Source: Cohnella hashimotonis (GTDB taxonomy: Bacteria > Bacillota > Bacilli > Paenibacillales > Paenibacillaceae). Taken from it: a stretch of DNA of 64,000 nucleotides. Numbering within the stretch: position 1 is the first letter of the stretch; each line of letters opens with the position of its first letter. A program made the translations under genes and the position numbers. Positions 1 to 8,534 of this stretch are shown piece after piece. The DNA lies in the NCBI RefSeq assembly GCF_030014955.1, contig NZ_JAGRPV010000001.1, positions 2,604,001-2,668,000 of the forward strand, given 5' to 3'. The notes beneath the pieces are model-generated. The model had not been told where the DNA came from. It searched no databases and saw only the letters and a list, made by a program, of their open reading frames with translations.

Positions 1-1019
1 TTTTGGTGACCAGCGGACATAACCGGCGGTACCTGACGGGATTCACCGGCACAGCTGGCGTCGTGCTGATTACGGCGTCGGACGCAGTACTGCTCACGGA
101 CTTCCGCTATACCGAGCAAGCGAGCGCCCAAGCGGAGGGCGTCGAAGTCGCGGAGCATCCGCCGACAGGTTATTACGAACGGGTTGCGGAGCGACTGCGG
201 AGCGCCGGCGCACTGCGCCTGTTATTCGAGGACAACACGGTCAGCTACGCGGCATACGCACAGCTCAAGGACCGGCTGGCGCCTGTAGAGCTTGTGCCCG
301 CGGGCAAGGTGCTCGAGAAGCTTCGGGCAGTGAAGGACGCCGCTGAGCTTGCCGTCATCCGGGAAGCCGCCGACGTAGCGGACAGGACCTTCGCTCATAT
401 ACTGAGCTTTCTAAAGCCGGGCGCCAAGGAATCCGACATCGCCTTGGAAATGGAGTTCTATATGAGGAAACTGGGCGCCTCGGGCACGTCGTTCGACACG
501 ATCGTCGCTTCGGGCGAGCGCTCTGCCATGCCGCACGGGGTGGCGAGCGACCGGATCATCGGCGCAGGCGAATTCGTCACGCTTGATTTTGGCGCATACT
601 ACAAAGGCTACTGCTCGGACTTGACCCGCACGGTCGTCGTCGGACCGGCGACGGATCGTCACCGGGAGATTTACGGCATCGTGCTCGAAGCCCAGCTGCA
701 CGCGCTCGCGCATCTGAAGCCGGGAATGACCGGCCGTGAAGGCGATGCCTTGACGAGAGATATCATCACGCGGTATGGTTATGGAGATCAATACGGCCAT
801 AGCACCGGTCACGGGATCGGGCTCGAGATTCACGAGGAGCCGCGGCTCAGCTATTCGGCGCCGGATACGATTTTACTCCCGGGTCATGTCGTCACGGTCG
901 AACCGGGTATTTACGTACCGGGCTTCGGCGGCGTACGGATCGAAGACGACGTCGTTCTGACGGATGACGGGATTAAAATACTTACGCGTTCCCCGAAGGA
1001 ACTGATCGTTCTGGAATAG
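1..1019 (+). CDS. yqhT: Xaa-Pro aminopeptidase (M24 family), 5' end cut by window
   Basis: The reading frame is already open at the first base, so the N-terminus lies outside the window; the TTG at base 3 is an internal Leu codon rather than a start. The protein is a cytoplasmic M24 (pita-bread fold) metallopeptidase that removes N-terminal residues preceding proline. An N-terminal creatinase-like domain ([17 protein letters not shown]) precedes the catalytic domain. The expected metal ligands are visible: two Asp in [18 protein letters not shown], His in [13 protein letters not shown], and Glu in VEPGIYV and GGVRIEDDV. It is followed 32 bases later by efp, the same pairing as yqhT-efp in B. 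subtilis. Family call is firm; exact substrate preference is not shown by the sequence. Confidence 0.95.
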   Translation, partial: LVTSGHNRRYLTGFTGTAGVVLITASDAVLLTDFRYTEQASAQAEGVEVAEHPPTGYYERVAERLRSAGALRLLFEDNTVSYAAYAQLKDRLAPVELVPAGKVLEKLRAVKDAAELAVIREAADVADRTFAHILSFLKPGAKESDIALEMEFYMRKLGASGTSFDTIVASGERSAMPHGVASDRIIGAGEFVTLDFGAYYKGYCSDLTRTVVVGPATDRHREIYGIVLEAQLHALAHLKPGMTGREGDALTRDIITRYGYGDQYGHSTGHGIGLEIHEEPRLSYSAPDTILLPGHVVTVEPGIYVPGFGGVRIEDDVVLTDDGIKILTRSPKELIVLE

Positions 1020-1051
1020 GGAGCCACGTTCCTACAGGAGGGAATTTAGCA

Positions 1052-1609
1052 GTGATTTCCGTTAACGATTTTAAGACAGGCCTTACCATTGAAGTGGACA
1101 ACGATCTGTGCACCGTTATCGACTTCCAGCACGTCAAGCCGGGCAAGGGAGCAGCGTTCGTTCGCTCCAAGCTCAAGAACCTGCGCAACGGCAACGTGAT
1201 CGAGAAAACGTTCCGCGCCGGCGAGAACGTCGTCCGCGCCCATATCGAAAACCGCGCCGTACAGTATCTGTACAACTCCGGCAGCGAGTATACGTTCATG
1301 GACAACGAGACTTACGACCAGTTCAACCTTGACAAGAAGCAGCTCGAGTGGGAAGTCAATTTCCTGAAGGAAAACATGACGGTCAACATTACCAGCTACC
1401 AGGGCGAGATTCTCGGCATCAACCTGCCGAACAACGTCGACCTTAAGGTCGTCGAGACCGAGCCTGGCATCAAGGGTAATACGGCGACCGGCGCAACCAA
1501 GAACGCGAAGCTTGAGACGGGCCTTAACGTTCAAGTGCCGCTCTTTATTAACGAAGGCGACGTGCTGCTCATCAACACCACCGAAGGCAAGTACATCTCC
1601 CGCGCTTAA
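1052..1609 (+). CDS. efp: Translation elongation factor P
   Basis: This 185-residue protein is full length for EF-P, which binds the ribosomal E site and relieves stalling at polyproline stretches. The GTG start is set by a strong AGGAGGG ribosome binding site just upstream. Domain I has the loop KPGKG with Lys32, the position known to carry the post-translational modification in Bacillus EF-P; domains II and III follow (the C-terminal part has the usual [18 protein letters not shown] segment). It directly follows the peptidase gene and ends in a good terminator, so the two are probably co-transcribed. Nothing is unusual. Confidence 0.98.
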   Translation: MISVNDFKTGLTIEVDNDLCTVIDFQHVKPGKGAAFVRSKLKNLRNGNVIEKTFRAGENVVRAHIENRAVQYLYNSGSEYTFMDNETYDQFNLDKKQLEWEVNFLKENMTVNITSYQGEILGINLPNNVDLKVVETEPGIKGNTATGATKNAKLETGLNVQVPLFINEGDVLLINTTEGKYISRA

Positions 1610-1618
1610 GCTTCGACA

Positions 1619-1661
1619 AAAATCCTCCTCGTCCTTATTAAGGACTGGAGGATTTTTTTTT
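1619..1661 (+). terminator. Rho-independent terminator after efp
   Basis: Arms AATCCTCC + GTCCTT and AAGGAC + GGAGGATT form a long stem with a 3-base loop (ATT), followed by a run of nine T. It ends the yqhT-efp unit. Confidence 0.92.
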
Positions 1662-1683
1662 CGTTTCTGGGCCGTCGGCCTTA

Positions 1684-1692
1684 TGCTATAAT
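1684..1692 (+). promoter_or_regulatory. Extended -10 promoter for the aspartokinase gene
   Basis: TGCTATAAT is a perfect extended -10 element (TGn + TATAAT). The -35 region 17 bases upstream (TTTCTG) is weak, which is usual for extended -10 promoters. The leader to the start codon is only about 35 bases, so there is no room for a lysine riboswitch. Confidence 0.7.
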
Positions 1693-1733
1693 ATATTGCT
1701 GTATGCACAGTGTAGATGAGGAGTGGAACCGCT

Positions 1734-2987
1734 TTGTCCTTATTCGTGATGAAATTCGGCGGCAGTTCGGTCGGGACCACGGAGCGGATGCAGCGCGTGG
1801 CCCGGCGGATTATCGACAAAAAGCTGCAGGGCCATCGCGTCGTCGTCGTTGTGTCCGCCATGGGCGATACGACCGACGATCTGATCGACAAGTCCAAGGA
1901 ATTAACCGACAATCCCCCGGCACGGGAGATGGATATGCTGCTCACGACCGGCGAGCAGATCTCGGTCGCGCTGCTCGCGATGACTATTCATAAGCTCGGC
2001 CATGAAGCCAGATCGTTTACAGGCTGGCAAGCCGGCATCGTAACTGAATCGGTGCACGGAAAAGCAAGGATATCCGAGATTACGCCGACTCGTCTGCATG
2101 CTGCGCTGGACGCAGGCGCGATCGCGATCGTCGCGGGCTTCCAGGGCATGACGGAAGACGGAGAGATCACGACGCTCGGTCGCGGCGGCTCCGATACGAC
2201 GGCTGTGGCGCTTGCGGCAGCGATCCGAGCCGACGTGTGCGAGATTTATACCGACGTGGACGGCATCTATTCTACCGATCCTCGCGTCGTTGCGAACGCC
2301 CGCAAGCTTGACGTCATCTCGTACGACGAGATGCTTGAGCTTGCCCATCTCGGCGCGGCGGTGCTGCACCCTCGCGCGGTCGAATATGCGAAGCACTACA
2401 ACGTTCATCTTGTGGTGCGTTCGAGCTTTAACCAGAATGAAGGAACGCTCGTGAGGGAGGAAGCGGCAATGGAACAAGGCGTCGTCGTCAGCGGCATCGC
2501 TTTTGATAAAAATGTAGCCCGTATCAGCATCGTAGGCGTGGCCGATATCCCTGGCGTATTGGCAAAAATTTTCGGCGCGCTGGCGGACGAGTCGATCGAT
2601 GTCGACATCATCGTGCAAAGCGGCATTTCAAACGGCAAGGCGGACTTTTCGTTTACCGTATCCTTGGCTGACCGGGCACGTGCGCTCGGCGTCATCGAAC
2701 GCGTGCGCGAGGAGGTTCCTTACGACGAAGCGACCTTCGAGGAAAACCTTGTCAAGGTATCCATCGTCGGCGCGGGCATGGTGTCGAATCCTGGCGTGGC
2801 CGCCAAGATGTTCGACGTTATTTCGAAAACGGGCGTCAGTATCAAAATGGTAAGCACGTCCGAGATCAAATGCTCTTGCGTCATCGCGGCCGAGCCGCTG
2901 AACGAAGTCGTGCGCGCGCTTCATACGGCGTACGGACTCGACACGGCGGACGCGGCGTTCGTTGGCGGCCCTCAGGACCGTCGCTGA
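1734..2987 (+). CDS. lysC: Aspartate kinase, class II (alpha/beta type)
   Basis: Aspartokinase phosphorylates L-aspartate, the first step toward lysine, diaminopimelate, threonine and methionine. The kinase motif KFGGSSVG is at the N-terminus, and two ACT regulatory domains (SIVGVADIPGVLAKIF and SIVGAGMVSNPGVAAKMF) fill the C-terminus. I chose the TTG at 1734 because it places MSLFVMKFGG at the N-terminus and has a GAGGAG site 10 bases upstream; the ATG at 1716 overlaps that site. Product is about 417 residues, normal for LysC. An internal ribosome binding site and ATG at 2469 would give the separate beta subunit (see separate entry). The paralogue type (LysC versus DapG) is inferred from the internal start. 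Confidence 0.93.
   Translation: MSLFVMKFGGSSVGTTERMQRVARRIIDKKLQGHRVVVVVSAMGDTTDDLIDKSKELTDNPPAREMDMLLTTGEQISVALLAMTIHKLGHEARSFTGWQAGIVTESVHGKARISEITPTRLHAALDAGAIAIVAGFQGMTEDGEITTLGRGGSDTTAVALAAAIRADVCEIYTDVDGIYSTDPRVVANARKLDVISYDEMLELAHLGAAVLHPRAVEYAKHYNVHLVVRSSFNQNEGTLVREEAAMEQGVVVSGIAFDKNVARISIVGVADIPGVLAKIFGALADESIDVDIIVQSGISNGKADFSFTVSLADRARALGVIERVREEVPYDEATFEENLVKVSIVGAGMVSNPGVAAKMFDVISKTGVSIKMVSTSEIKCSCVIAAEPLNEVVRALHTAYGLDTADAAFVGGPQDRR
2454..2471 (+). promoter_or_regulatory. Internal ribosome binding site and start for aspartokinase beta subunit
   Basis: Inside lysC, AGGGAGG (2454-2460) stands 8 bases before an in-frame ATG (2469-2471). Translation from it would give a 172-residue protein containing just the two ACT domains. 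B. subtilis aspartokinase II is known to make such a beta subunit from an internal start in the same gene, so this is a good match in position, frame and spacing. Confidence 0.75.
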
Positions 2988-3038
2988 TCTGTCAAGATCT
3001 TTTTAGCAATTTAAGTTCGTATTGGATATTTCTAGCGT

Positions 3039-3063
3039 CTTTGCTAAGCTTGCTTTAGCAAAG
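3039..3063 (+). other. Perfect stem-loop upstream of the coiled-coil gene
   Basis: CTTTGCTAA and TTAGCAAAG form a perfect 9-base stem around a 7-base loop. No T-run follows, so it is not a standard terminator. A further TTTAGCAA lies at 3002-3009, so the right arm could pair with only one partner at a time. It lies in the 172-base gap between lysC and the next gene; function unknown. Confidence 0.5.
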
Positions 3064-3159
3064 GTCCCTGCCTCCTTCCGACCCTATGGAGGTTATACCT
3101 GTCGAATTACAAGCTGTATTTGTCGTCGGCGGTATTATCTATCCAAGGAGGAAGCAACA

Positions 3160-3642
3160 ATGAGCGAACAAGTATTGGACGCAATTTTGGTAGAGTTGAA
3201 GGGAATGTCGCAACGGTTTGACGGCATCGACAGGCGTCTGGACGGGATGGATCGACGATTCGATGTCATCGACCAGCGTCTGGACGGGATGGATCGACGA
3301 TTCGATGTCATCGACCAGCGTCTGGACGGGATGGATCGACGATTCGATGCCATCGACCAGCGTCTGGACGGGATGGATCGGCGTTTGGACGGTATGGACA
3401 GTCGTTTTGACGGGATCGACAGGCGCTTGGATGGCCTGGAGACGACGCTGAATCAAGTGGCTACCGCCGTCATGGATACGAACGAACGGTTAACGAAGGT
3501 GATGGACGTTCAGGAGGAGCACGCGATTGCGCTCGATTCGCTGCAGACCGAACAGTCCAGGCAAGGCAAAGCGATCGAAGCGCTCGCCTTCCGGGTGCTT
3601 GAGCACGATACGGAGATCAGAGCGTTGAAGCGAGCGAGATAG
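3160..3642 (+). CDS. Heptad-repeat coiled-coil protein of unknown function
   Basis: The ATG at 3160 is preceded by AAGGAGG and gives 160 residues. Residues about 18-95 consist of some eleven seven-residue units of the form R-(F/L)-D-x-(I/M)-D-(R/Q), for example RLDGMDR and RFDVIDQ, predicting one long, highly charged helix with a coiled-coil stripe. The region after it (TLNQVATAVMDTNERLTKVM and beyond) is also helical with heptads. No signal peptide, membrane segment or catalytic motif is visible. At the DNA level part of the repeat is three nearly identical 42-base units, a set-up that allows copy-number change without frameshift. It is a monocistron with its own terminator. I do not recognise a function. 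Confidence 0.8.
   Translation: MSEQVLDAILVELKGMSQRFDGIDRRLDGMDRRFDVIDQRLDGMDRRFDVIDQRLDGMDRRFDAIDQRLDGMDRRLDGMDSRFDGIDRRLDGLETTLNQVATAVMDTNERLTKVMDVQEEHAIALDSLQTEQSRQGKAIEALAFRVLEHDTEIRALKRAR
3235..3360 (+). repeat. Three tandem 42-base repeats within the coiled-coil gene
   Basis: Units at 3235-3276, 3277-3318 and 3319-3360 are almost base-for-base identical; the third differs by one visible base (GCC instead of GTC). Each encodes 14 residues, i.e. two heptads. Degenerate heptad units flank it on both sides. Confidence 0.95.
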
Positions 3643-3658
3643 CGGCAAGACAGACAGG

Positions 3659-3687
3659 CCTGTCCGGTAACGGACGGGTCTTTTTTT
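3659..3687 (+). terminator. Rho-independent terminator after the coiled-coil gene
   Basis: CCTGTCCG - GTAA - CGGACGGG forms an 8-base stem (one G-U pair) with a GNRA-like tetraloop followed by TCTTTTTTT. Confidence 0.9.
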
Positions 3688-3813
3688 GTTTTTCTGAAAG
3701 TAATAAACGTTACGGTAAAGGCGATCGGGAAAAAGCTTCCTTTCAAGGTTTTGTTTCGATTTCAAATGAATCTCTCATTTTTTGCATAGATAGGCAAGTT
3801 GTCCGAGTTCGCC

Positions 3814-3840
3814 GCATAGCGTATACCACGGACATGAATC
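3814..3840 (+). promoter_or_regulatory. Possible sigma-E promoter for yqhV-spoIIIA
   Basis: GCATAGC (3814-3820) and CATGAATC (3833-3840) are separated by 12 bases and resemble the sigma-E consensus (KMATATT, CATACAAT) imperfectly. The position, about 30 bases before the yqhV start, and the known sigma-E control of spoIIIA in B. subtilis support it; the match alone would not. Confidence 0.35.
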
Positions 3841-3867
3841 GTAGTAGCGAAAGGAGGTGAGAGCGGC

Positions 3868-4131
3868 TTGGATAAATCCGTATTCAGCATGGCGCTGCTC
3901 CGGATTTTGTCCGGGAGCATCGAATTGACTGCCGCGCTGGTCATGCTGAAGCTGAACGACGTCACCAAGGCGCTAAGCGTGAACGCGATGCTGGCGCTTG
4001 TCGGACCGCTGATTCTAATCTCTACGACGACGATCGGCCTTGTCGGCATGTCGGACAAGCTTTCTCCCGTCAAGTTGGTCTGGATAGGCGCGGGAGTCGC
4101 CTGCCTGCTGATCGGTATTCTCAAAAAATAA
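3868..4131 (+). CDS. yqhV: YqhV family small membrane protein (DUF2619)
   Basis: The TTG start follows AAAGGAGGTGA with good spacing. The 87-residue product has three hydrophobic segments (about residues 7-27, 37-59 and 66-84) and a short charged C-terminus. In B. subtilis the homologous yqhV sits immediately before spoIIIAA, as here. Its role is not established; context suggests expression in the sporulating mother cell. Confidence 0.88.
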   Translation: MDKSVFSMALLRILSGSIELTAALVMLKLNDVTKALSVNAMLALVGPLILISTTTIGLVGMSDKLSPVKLVWIGAGVACLLIGILKK

Positions 4132-4254
4132 TCGCGGCGGGACACCCAATCTAGCAAGGGAAAAAGAGATTTCCCAAGCATAAAAGAGAAGTGTCCAAGC
4201 ATATGAATGGAAGAGCGAAGGACAACTTGCTTGCGCCGAAAAGGGGGAGGACGC

Positions 4255-5289
4255 TTGTCGCTGCCGTTGCTGGAACTGTTCCCTGCCGGTCTGCGGGGGA
4301 GGTTGGAAAGGCTGCCGGAATCGGTGCTGCTGTCGCTTGAAGAAATTCGCGTCAGAGAGGGAAGACCGCTGGAGATCGGCTTTGGAGGCGGCTTCGCATT
4401 CATATGCCCGCAAGGGGAGACCACGTCGGACAGCGCCGCAGCCTACCGCCCGACCCGTGATGACTGCAGGGCTTTGCTGGAACGAGTGACCAATCATTCG
4501 TTATACGCAGTGGAAGAAGAGCTCAGGCGAGGCTATGTAACCGTCGCGGGCGGCCACCGCATCGGCCTGGCAGGCCGCACGGTGCTCGAGGGCGGACATG
4601 TGCGCCACCTGCGGGACGTGGCAAGCTTCAATATCCGGATCGCGAGAGCGCGAGCCGGCTGCGCGGCGAGCCTGCTCCCCGAGCTGCTGGATCCGGTCGC
4701 GCGCACCGTCAAGCACACGTTGATCGTCTCCGCGCCTCAGCAGGGCAAGACCACGCTGCTTCGGGATTTGGCCCGATCGATCAGCGCCGGGCAGTGGTAT
4801 CACCCCCAGGCATTGCGCTGGGGAGGCCGCAAGGTCGGCGTCGTGGACGAGCGCTCGGAGATTGCGGCTTGCGACCGCGGCGTGCCCGCCTTCGACCTCG
4901 GTCCGCGAACCGACGTGCTCGATGCCTGTCCAAAGGCCGAGGGACTTATGATGCTCGTGCGCTCCATGTCGCCGGAAGTCGTCGTAGCCGACGAGATCGG
5001 CCGTCCGGAGGACGCGTACGCGCTCAAGGAAGCGCTGCATGCGGGCGTACGCGTCGTCGCAACGGCGCATGCGCTCGACCTGCGCGACGTATTCGCCAGA
5101 CCCGTACTGGCCGAGCTTGCAGCCGAAGGCATGTTCGGCGCCTATGTCCTGCTCTCCCGCTCGGGCGGCACAGTCAGACATCGCGTCGTAGCCGCCGAAG
5201 AAGCCGAAGCGGAGGCGCGCAAGTCCGCCGGTTGCCGGTCCGTGCCGGTCATCCGGTCGCCGAACGGAGACGGGGTGCGCCATGCTTAA
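4255..5289 (+). CDS. spoIIIAA: Stage III sporulation protein AA, secretion-type ATPase
   Basis: SpoIIIAA is the cytoplasmic AAA/secretion-type ATPase thought to power the SpoIIIA-SpoIIQ channel from mother cell to forespore. I chose TTG 4255 because it follows GGGGGAGG and begins MSLPLLELFP, matching the family; the ATG at 4207 has no good ribosome site. The start spacing is short (4 bases), so some doubt remains. Family segment YAVEEELRRGYVTVAGGHRIG (about 84-104), Walker A near 159-166 and Walker B VVVADEIG are visible. The Walker A reads SAPQQGKT rather than the usual GPPQTGKT, so the first Gly is Ser. About 344 residues, a little longer than the Bacillus protein. Confidence 0.95.
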   Translation: MSLPLLELFPAGLRGRLERLPESVLLSLEEIRVREGRPLEIGFGGGFAFICPQGETTSDSAAAYRPTRDDCRALLERVTNHSLYAVEEELRRGYVTVAGGHRIGLAGRTVLEGGHVRHLRDVASFNIRIARARAGCAASLLPELLDPVARTVKHTLIVSAPQQGKTTLLRDLARSISAGQWYHPQALRWGGRKVGVVDERSEIAACDRGVPAFDLGPRTDVLDACPKAEGLMMLVRSMSPEVVVADEIGRPEDAYALKEALHAGVRVVATAHALDLRDVFARPVLAELAAEGMFGAYVLLSRSGGTVRHRVVAAEEAEAEARKSAGCRSVPVIRSPNGDGVRHA

Positions 5290-5800
5290 GCTGGCAGGCG
5301 CAGCGCTCATTCTGTTCGCGGGCACGATGATCGGCTTCATGCAGGCTGCAAAGTTCGCGCAGCGGCCCAGGCAGATCCGGCAGCTGCTCCATGCGCTCCA
5401 GCGGCTGGAGACGGAGATCGGATACGGCCAGACGCCGCTGCCGGAGGCGCTCGCCCGGATCGCGGCCGCGCTCGCGGCGCCCGTGTCGGCACTGTTTGCG
5501 GAGGCGTCCCTCCGGCTTGCCTCGGGAACCGGCGAGACGGTGTCGGAATGTTGGGAGCGGGCCTTCAAGGCAGGCTGGCCGGCCACATCAATGCGCCCGC
5601 CCGAGCGGGATACGATGCTCAGGCTCGGAGAGACGCTTGGCGCGAGCGGCGCGGAGGACCAGCTCAAGCACCTGAAGCTGGCGATGCATCAACTGCAGGC
5701 CGAAGAACAGGCGGCACGCGAAGACCAGCAGAGATACGAGAAGCTGTGCCGTAGTCTGGGAGTGCTCACGGCCGCCCTGGTCGTCATTCTCATGATGTAG
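5282..5800 (+). CDS. spoIIIAB: Stage III sporulation protein AB
   Basis: The ATG overlaps the end of spoIIIAA by 8 bases, indicating translational coupling. The 172-residue product has an N-terminal membrane anchor (about 3-21), a soluble helical middle resembling GspF/PilC-type platform proteins, and a C-terminal hydrophobic segment ending LVVILMM. It belongs to the SpoIIIA channel built in the outer forespore membrane. Length and position match B. subtilis. Confidence 0.95.
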   Translation: MLKLAGAALILFAGTMIGFMQAAKFAQRPRQIRQLLHALQRLETEIGYGQTPLPEALARIAAALAAPVSALFAEASLRLASGTGETVSECWERAFKAGWPATSMRPPERDTMLRLGETLGASGAEDQLKHLKLAMHQLQAEEQAAREDQQRYEKLCRSLGVLTAALVVILMM

Positions 5801-5815
5801 TAGGGGGCCGTATTC

Positions 5816-6019
5816 ATGAATATCGACGTGAGCACGATTTTCCAGATAGCGGGCATCGGAATCATCGTCGCGATGATTCATACCGTGCTCAAGCAAATGA
5901 ACAAGGAAGACATGGCGCACTGGGTTACGGTAATCGGGTTCGTTGTCGTGCTGTTTATGGTCGTCCGGCTGCTGAACGATCTGTTCCAGGAGATCAAGAC
6001 GATCTTCCTGTTCCAGTAG
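5816..6019 (+). CDS. spoIIIAC: Stage III sporulation protein AC
   Basis: A 67-residue protein with two membrane helices (about 8-28 and 36-56) and the typical IGFVVVLFMVVRLL segment. It is a small membrane subunit of the SpoIIIA channel. The ATG follows a GGGGG site, 15 bases after spoIIIAB. Confidence 0.95.
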   Translation: MNIDVSTIFQIAGIGIIVAMIHTVLKQMNKEDMAHWVTVIGFVVVLFMVVRLLNDLFQEIKTIFLFQ

Positions 6020-6029
6020 GCGGCCGCCT

Positions 6030-6431
6030 ATGGACATCCTGCAGATCGTCGGCATCGGACTGCTGACCGCCATTTTGATTCTCGTCATCCGCGAACAGAA
6101 GCCGATGTTCGCATTTCTGCTGGCCACCTTTTTCGGGATCGCCATATTCCTCGCGCTCATCGGCAAGATCGGCGGCGTCGTCTCGATGATCGAGGAATTG
6201 GCCGACCGCTCCGGCATCCAGTCCGTTTACCTCAAGACGATGCTCAAGATCATCGGCATCGCCTACATTGCCGAGTTTGGCGCCCAGATCGTCCGCGACG
6301 CGGGACTCGACAGCATCGCCTCCAAGATCGAGTTCGCCGGGAAAATGCTGATTCTCGTCATGGCGGTGCCGATCATCAGCATCATCATCGAGACGGTGCT
6401 CGGACTGTTGCCGGCGGGGGGAGGGGCTTAA
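6030..6431 (+). CDS. spoIIIAD: Stage III sporulation protein AD
   Basis: This 133-residue membrane protein starts MDILQIVGIGLLTAILILVIREQKP and has four hydrophobic segments; it resembles SpoIIIAC with an added half. It lies 10 bases after spoIIIAC and 2 bases before spoIIIAE. A membrane component of the mother-cell channel complex. Confidence 0.95.
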   Translation: MDILQIVGIGLLTAILILVIREQKPMFAFLLATFFGIAIFLALIGKIGGVVSMIEELADRSGIQSVYLKTMLKIIGIAYIAEFGAQIVRDAGLDSIASKIEFAGKMLILVMAVPIISIIIETVLGLLPAGGGA

Positions 6432-6433
6432 GA

Positions 6434-7771
6434 ATGAGTCGTTCGGGTTTGCTCGAGCGCCGGACCGGCTGGGTCCCGTTCGTCCTGCTCATGTGCGCCA
6501 TGCTGCTGTCGTTCTGGCCGCGGCCGGCCGCTGCCTCTGCCGCGCAGGACATCCGCCAAGCCGCCGCAGGAGCGCCACGCTTGGACGCCCTCGCAGCGCC
6601 GGACGAAGACGTCACATCCGGCACAGACGGCACAGACGGCACAAACGGCATAGGCGGAGCCGATCCCCGTGCGCTGTCCGACGAGCTCGCGGAGTCGCAG
6701 ACCGAGGATCTTAGCTTGGGACAGATCGAGCAATTCTGGAACAAGCTAAAAAACGACTACGGCGGTTTTTTCCCGGAAGGCGAAGCGCCGACGCTGAGGG
6801 AGCTCATGTTTCCGAAGGAAGGCGAGGGCTGGAGCGTCAAGGATGTACTGCTCGCCCTGGCGCGGTTTTTCCTTCACGAGGTGCTGTACAGCGGCAAACT
6901 GATCGTCACGATTGTTTTGCTGGCCATTTTCACGATGCTCCTGGAGACGATGCAAAGCGCATTTGAACGCCAGGCCGTCAGCCAGGTTGCCTATGCCATC
7001 GCGTACATGGTGCTGCTCATCATCGCCGTGAACAGCTTCAGGACGGGAGCCGGCTACGCGGCGGACGCAATCGCGGGCATGGTGCAGTTCATGCTCGCGA
7101 TGGTGCCGCTGCTGCTCACCTTGCTCGCGAGCACGGGAGGCGTGACGACAGTAGCCGTCCTGCATCCGGTTATCGTATTTATGGTCCACACGATCGGCAC
7201 CGTCATTCATCTCGTCGTGTTTCCGCTTTTGTTTTTCTCGGCGGTCCTGCATCTGGCCAGCACGGTATCGGAGCGGTTCAAGGTCACGCAGCTCGCCAAC
7301 CTGCTCCGAACGGCGGCCGTCGGTCTTCTCGGCGCGATGCTGACCTTGTTTCTCGGCGTGCTGTCCATCCAGGGCGCTACGGGCGCGATCGCGGACGGCG
7401 TCGCGCTTCGGACGGCGAAGTTCGTCACGGGAAACTTCGTGCCGGTCGTCGGCCGCATGTTCTCGGACGCGGCGGATACCGTACTGTCGGCTAGTCTCCT
7501 GGTGAAAAACGCGGTTGGTCTCGCCGGTGTAGTCATCCTGATTTTTCTGTGTGCCTTCCCGGCGGTCAAGATTCTGACGCTTGCTCTGATCTATCGATTG
7601 TCCGCGGCTGTGCTCCAGCCGCTCGGCGACACGCCGATCGTGCAGTGCCTCCAGGTCATCGGCAAAACGCTGGTCTACGTCTTCGCCGCGCTCGCTTCGG
7701 TAGGACTGATGTTTTTTCTGGCCGTAACGATCGTACTGACGGCGGGCAATGCATCCATTCTGATGAGATGA
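6434..7771 (+). CDS. spoIIIAE: Stage III sporulation protein AE
   Basis: The 445-residue product has an N-terminal signal-type segment (about 15-36, ending AAASA), an extracytoplasmic linker, and seven or so membrane helices from about residue 155 onward. It is the large polytopic subunit of the SpoIIIA complex. The linker contains a small Thr-Asp-Gly repeat (TDGTDGTNG, about residues 57-65) encoded by near-identical 9-base units, a likely length-variable spot. It starts 2 bases after spoIIIAD. Confidence 0.95.
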   Translation: MSRSGLLERRTGWVPFVLLMCAMLLSFWPRPAAASAAQDIRQAAAGAPRLDALAAPDEDVTSGTDGTDGTNGIGGADPRALSDELAESQTEDLSLGQIEQFWNKLKNDYGGFFPEGEAPTLRELMFPKEGEGWSVKDVLLALARFFLHEVLYSGKLIVTIVLLAIFTMLLETMQSAFERQAVSQVAYAIAYMVLLIIAVNSFRTGAGYAADAIAGMVQFMLAMVPLLLTLLASTGGVTTVAVLHPVIVFMVHTIGTVIHLVVFPLLFFSAVLHLASTVSERFKVTQLANLLRTAAVGLLGAMLTLFLGVLSIQGATGAIADGVALRTAKFVTGNFVPVVGRMFSDAADTVLSASLLVKNAVGLAGVVILIFLCAFPAVKILTLALIYRLSAAVLQPLGDTPIVQCLQVIGKTLVYVFAALASVGLMFFLAVTIVLTAGNASILMR

Positions 7772-7805
7772 GCCGGACGGCGGTAACGGAGAGGGGGCGG
7801 CTATC

Positions 7806-8516
7806 GTGATTGAAGCGCTTGGCGGCTGGCTTCGCCAGGTCGTGGCTGCCGTGCTTCTGGCTGCGCTGATCGACCTGCTGCTTCCGAACCGGACGATGCA
7901 GCGGTACGTGCGTCTCGTGGCGGGACTGTTCATCCTGCTGACGCTTGCCGGACCGCTGCTCACCTGGATCCAGGGAGACATCGACGTCAAGCTGGCTGCG
8001 GGAATCGAATGGGCGGAGCAGGAGCCTGAAAGCGGCGATAACGGAAGCCAGCTCCAGGCCATCATGGCCGAAGCCAAACGGATCGGAGCCGGAAGAGACG
8101 AGCAGGCCGCCAAGCTGGCCGTTTTCGGACTTGAGTCGCAAATTAAGGCCGCCGTGGAGCAGGAAGAGAGCGTCGGAGTCGAGTCGGTGGAGGTGCGGTC
8201 CCAGCCGGCTCCGGACGGAACGATCGCCGTGGATTCGGTAAAGGTTCGCCTTGCGACGCAGGAAACGGAAATCACGGCGGAGAGCGGCGAGCCGATCGCG
8301 GAGGTGGAGCCCGTCTCTCCGGTCGTCGTCGACATCGCGGTCGGCTCGGACACGGACGACCGTCGGGAGATTGAAGGCGATAGGGCGGTACCAGCGGCCG
8401 CGCAGACGGAAGAGAAGGCGGCGGACACCGGACGCGACGGCAGGATTGCGGCGCTCATCGCCGGACGGTTCGGTATCGGGACATCCAAGGTCGAAGTTAT
8501 CGTGCCGGGCGGATGA
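7806..8516 (+). CDS. spoIIIAF: Stage III sporulation protein AF
   Basis: The GTG start follows GAGGGGGCGG. Two N-terminal membrane helices (about 8-26 and 37-57) are followed by an extracytoplasmic domain of about 175 residues that ends in a ring-building-motif-like segment (KVEVIVPGG). The acidic, Glu/Ala-rich stretch at about residues 150-215 is longer than in B. subtilis SpoIIIAF. Channel subunit, sixth gene of the operon. Confidence 0.93.
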   Translation: MIEALGGWLRQVVAAVLLAALIDLLLPNRTMQRYVRLVAGLFILLTLAGPLLTWIQGDIDVKLAAGIEWAEQEPESGDNGSQLQAIMAEAKRIGAGRDEQAAKLAVFGLESQIKAAVEQEESVGVESVEVRSQPAPDGTIAVDSVKVRLATQETEITAESGEPIAEVEPVSPVVVDIAVGSDTDDRREIEGDRAVPAAAQTEEKAADTGRDGRIAALIAGRFGIGTSKVEVIVPGG

Positions 8517-8534
8517 CAGGAGGGAGCGAGGATT

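Noticed and set aside
1663..1733. Lysine riboswitch before lysC
   Set aside because: Only about 35 bases lie between the -10 element and the start codon, far too short for an L-box.
3235..3360. CRISPR-like spaced repeats
   Set aside because: The 42-base units are directly adjacent without spacers and are coding in frame.
3135..3456. Open frames on the minus strand and other plus frames across the 42-base repeat
   Set aside because: They arise because the repeat length is a multiple of three, so every frame stays open; none has a ribosome binding site.
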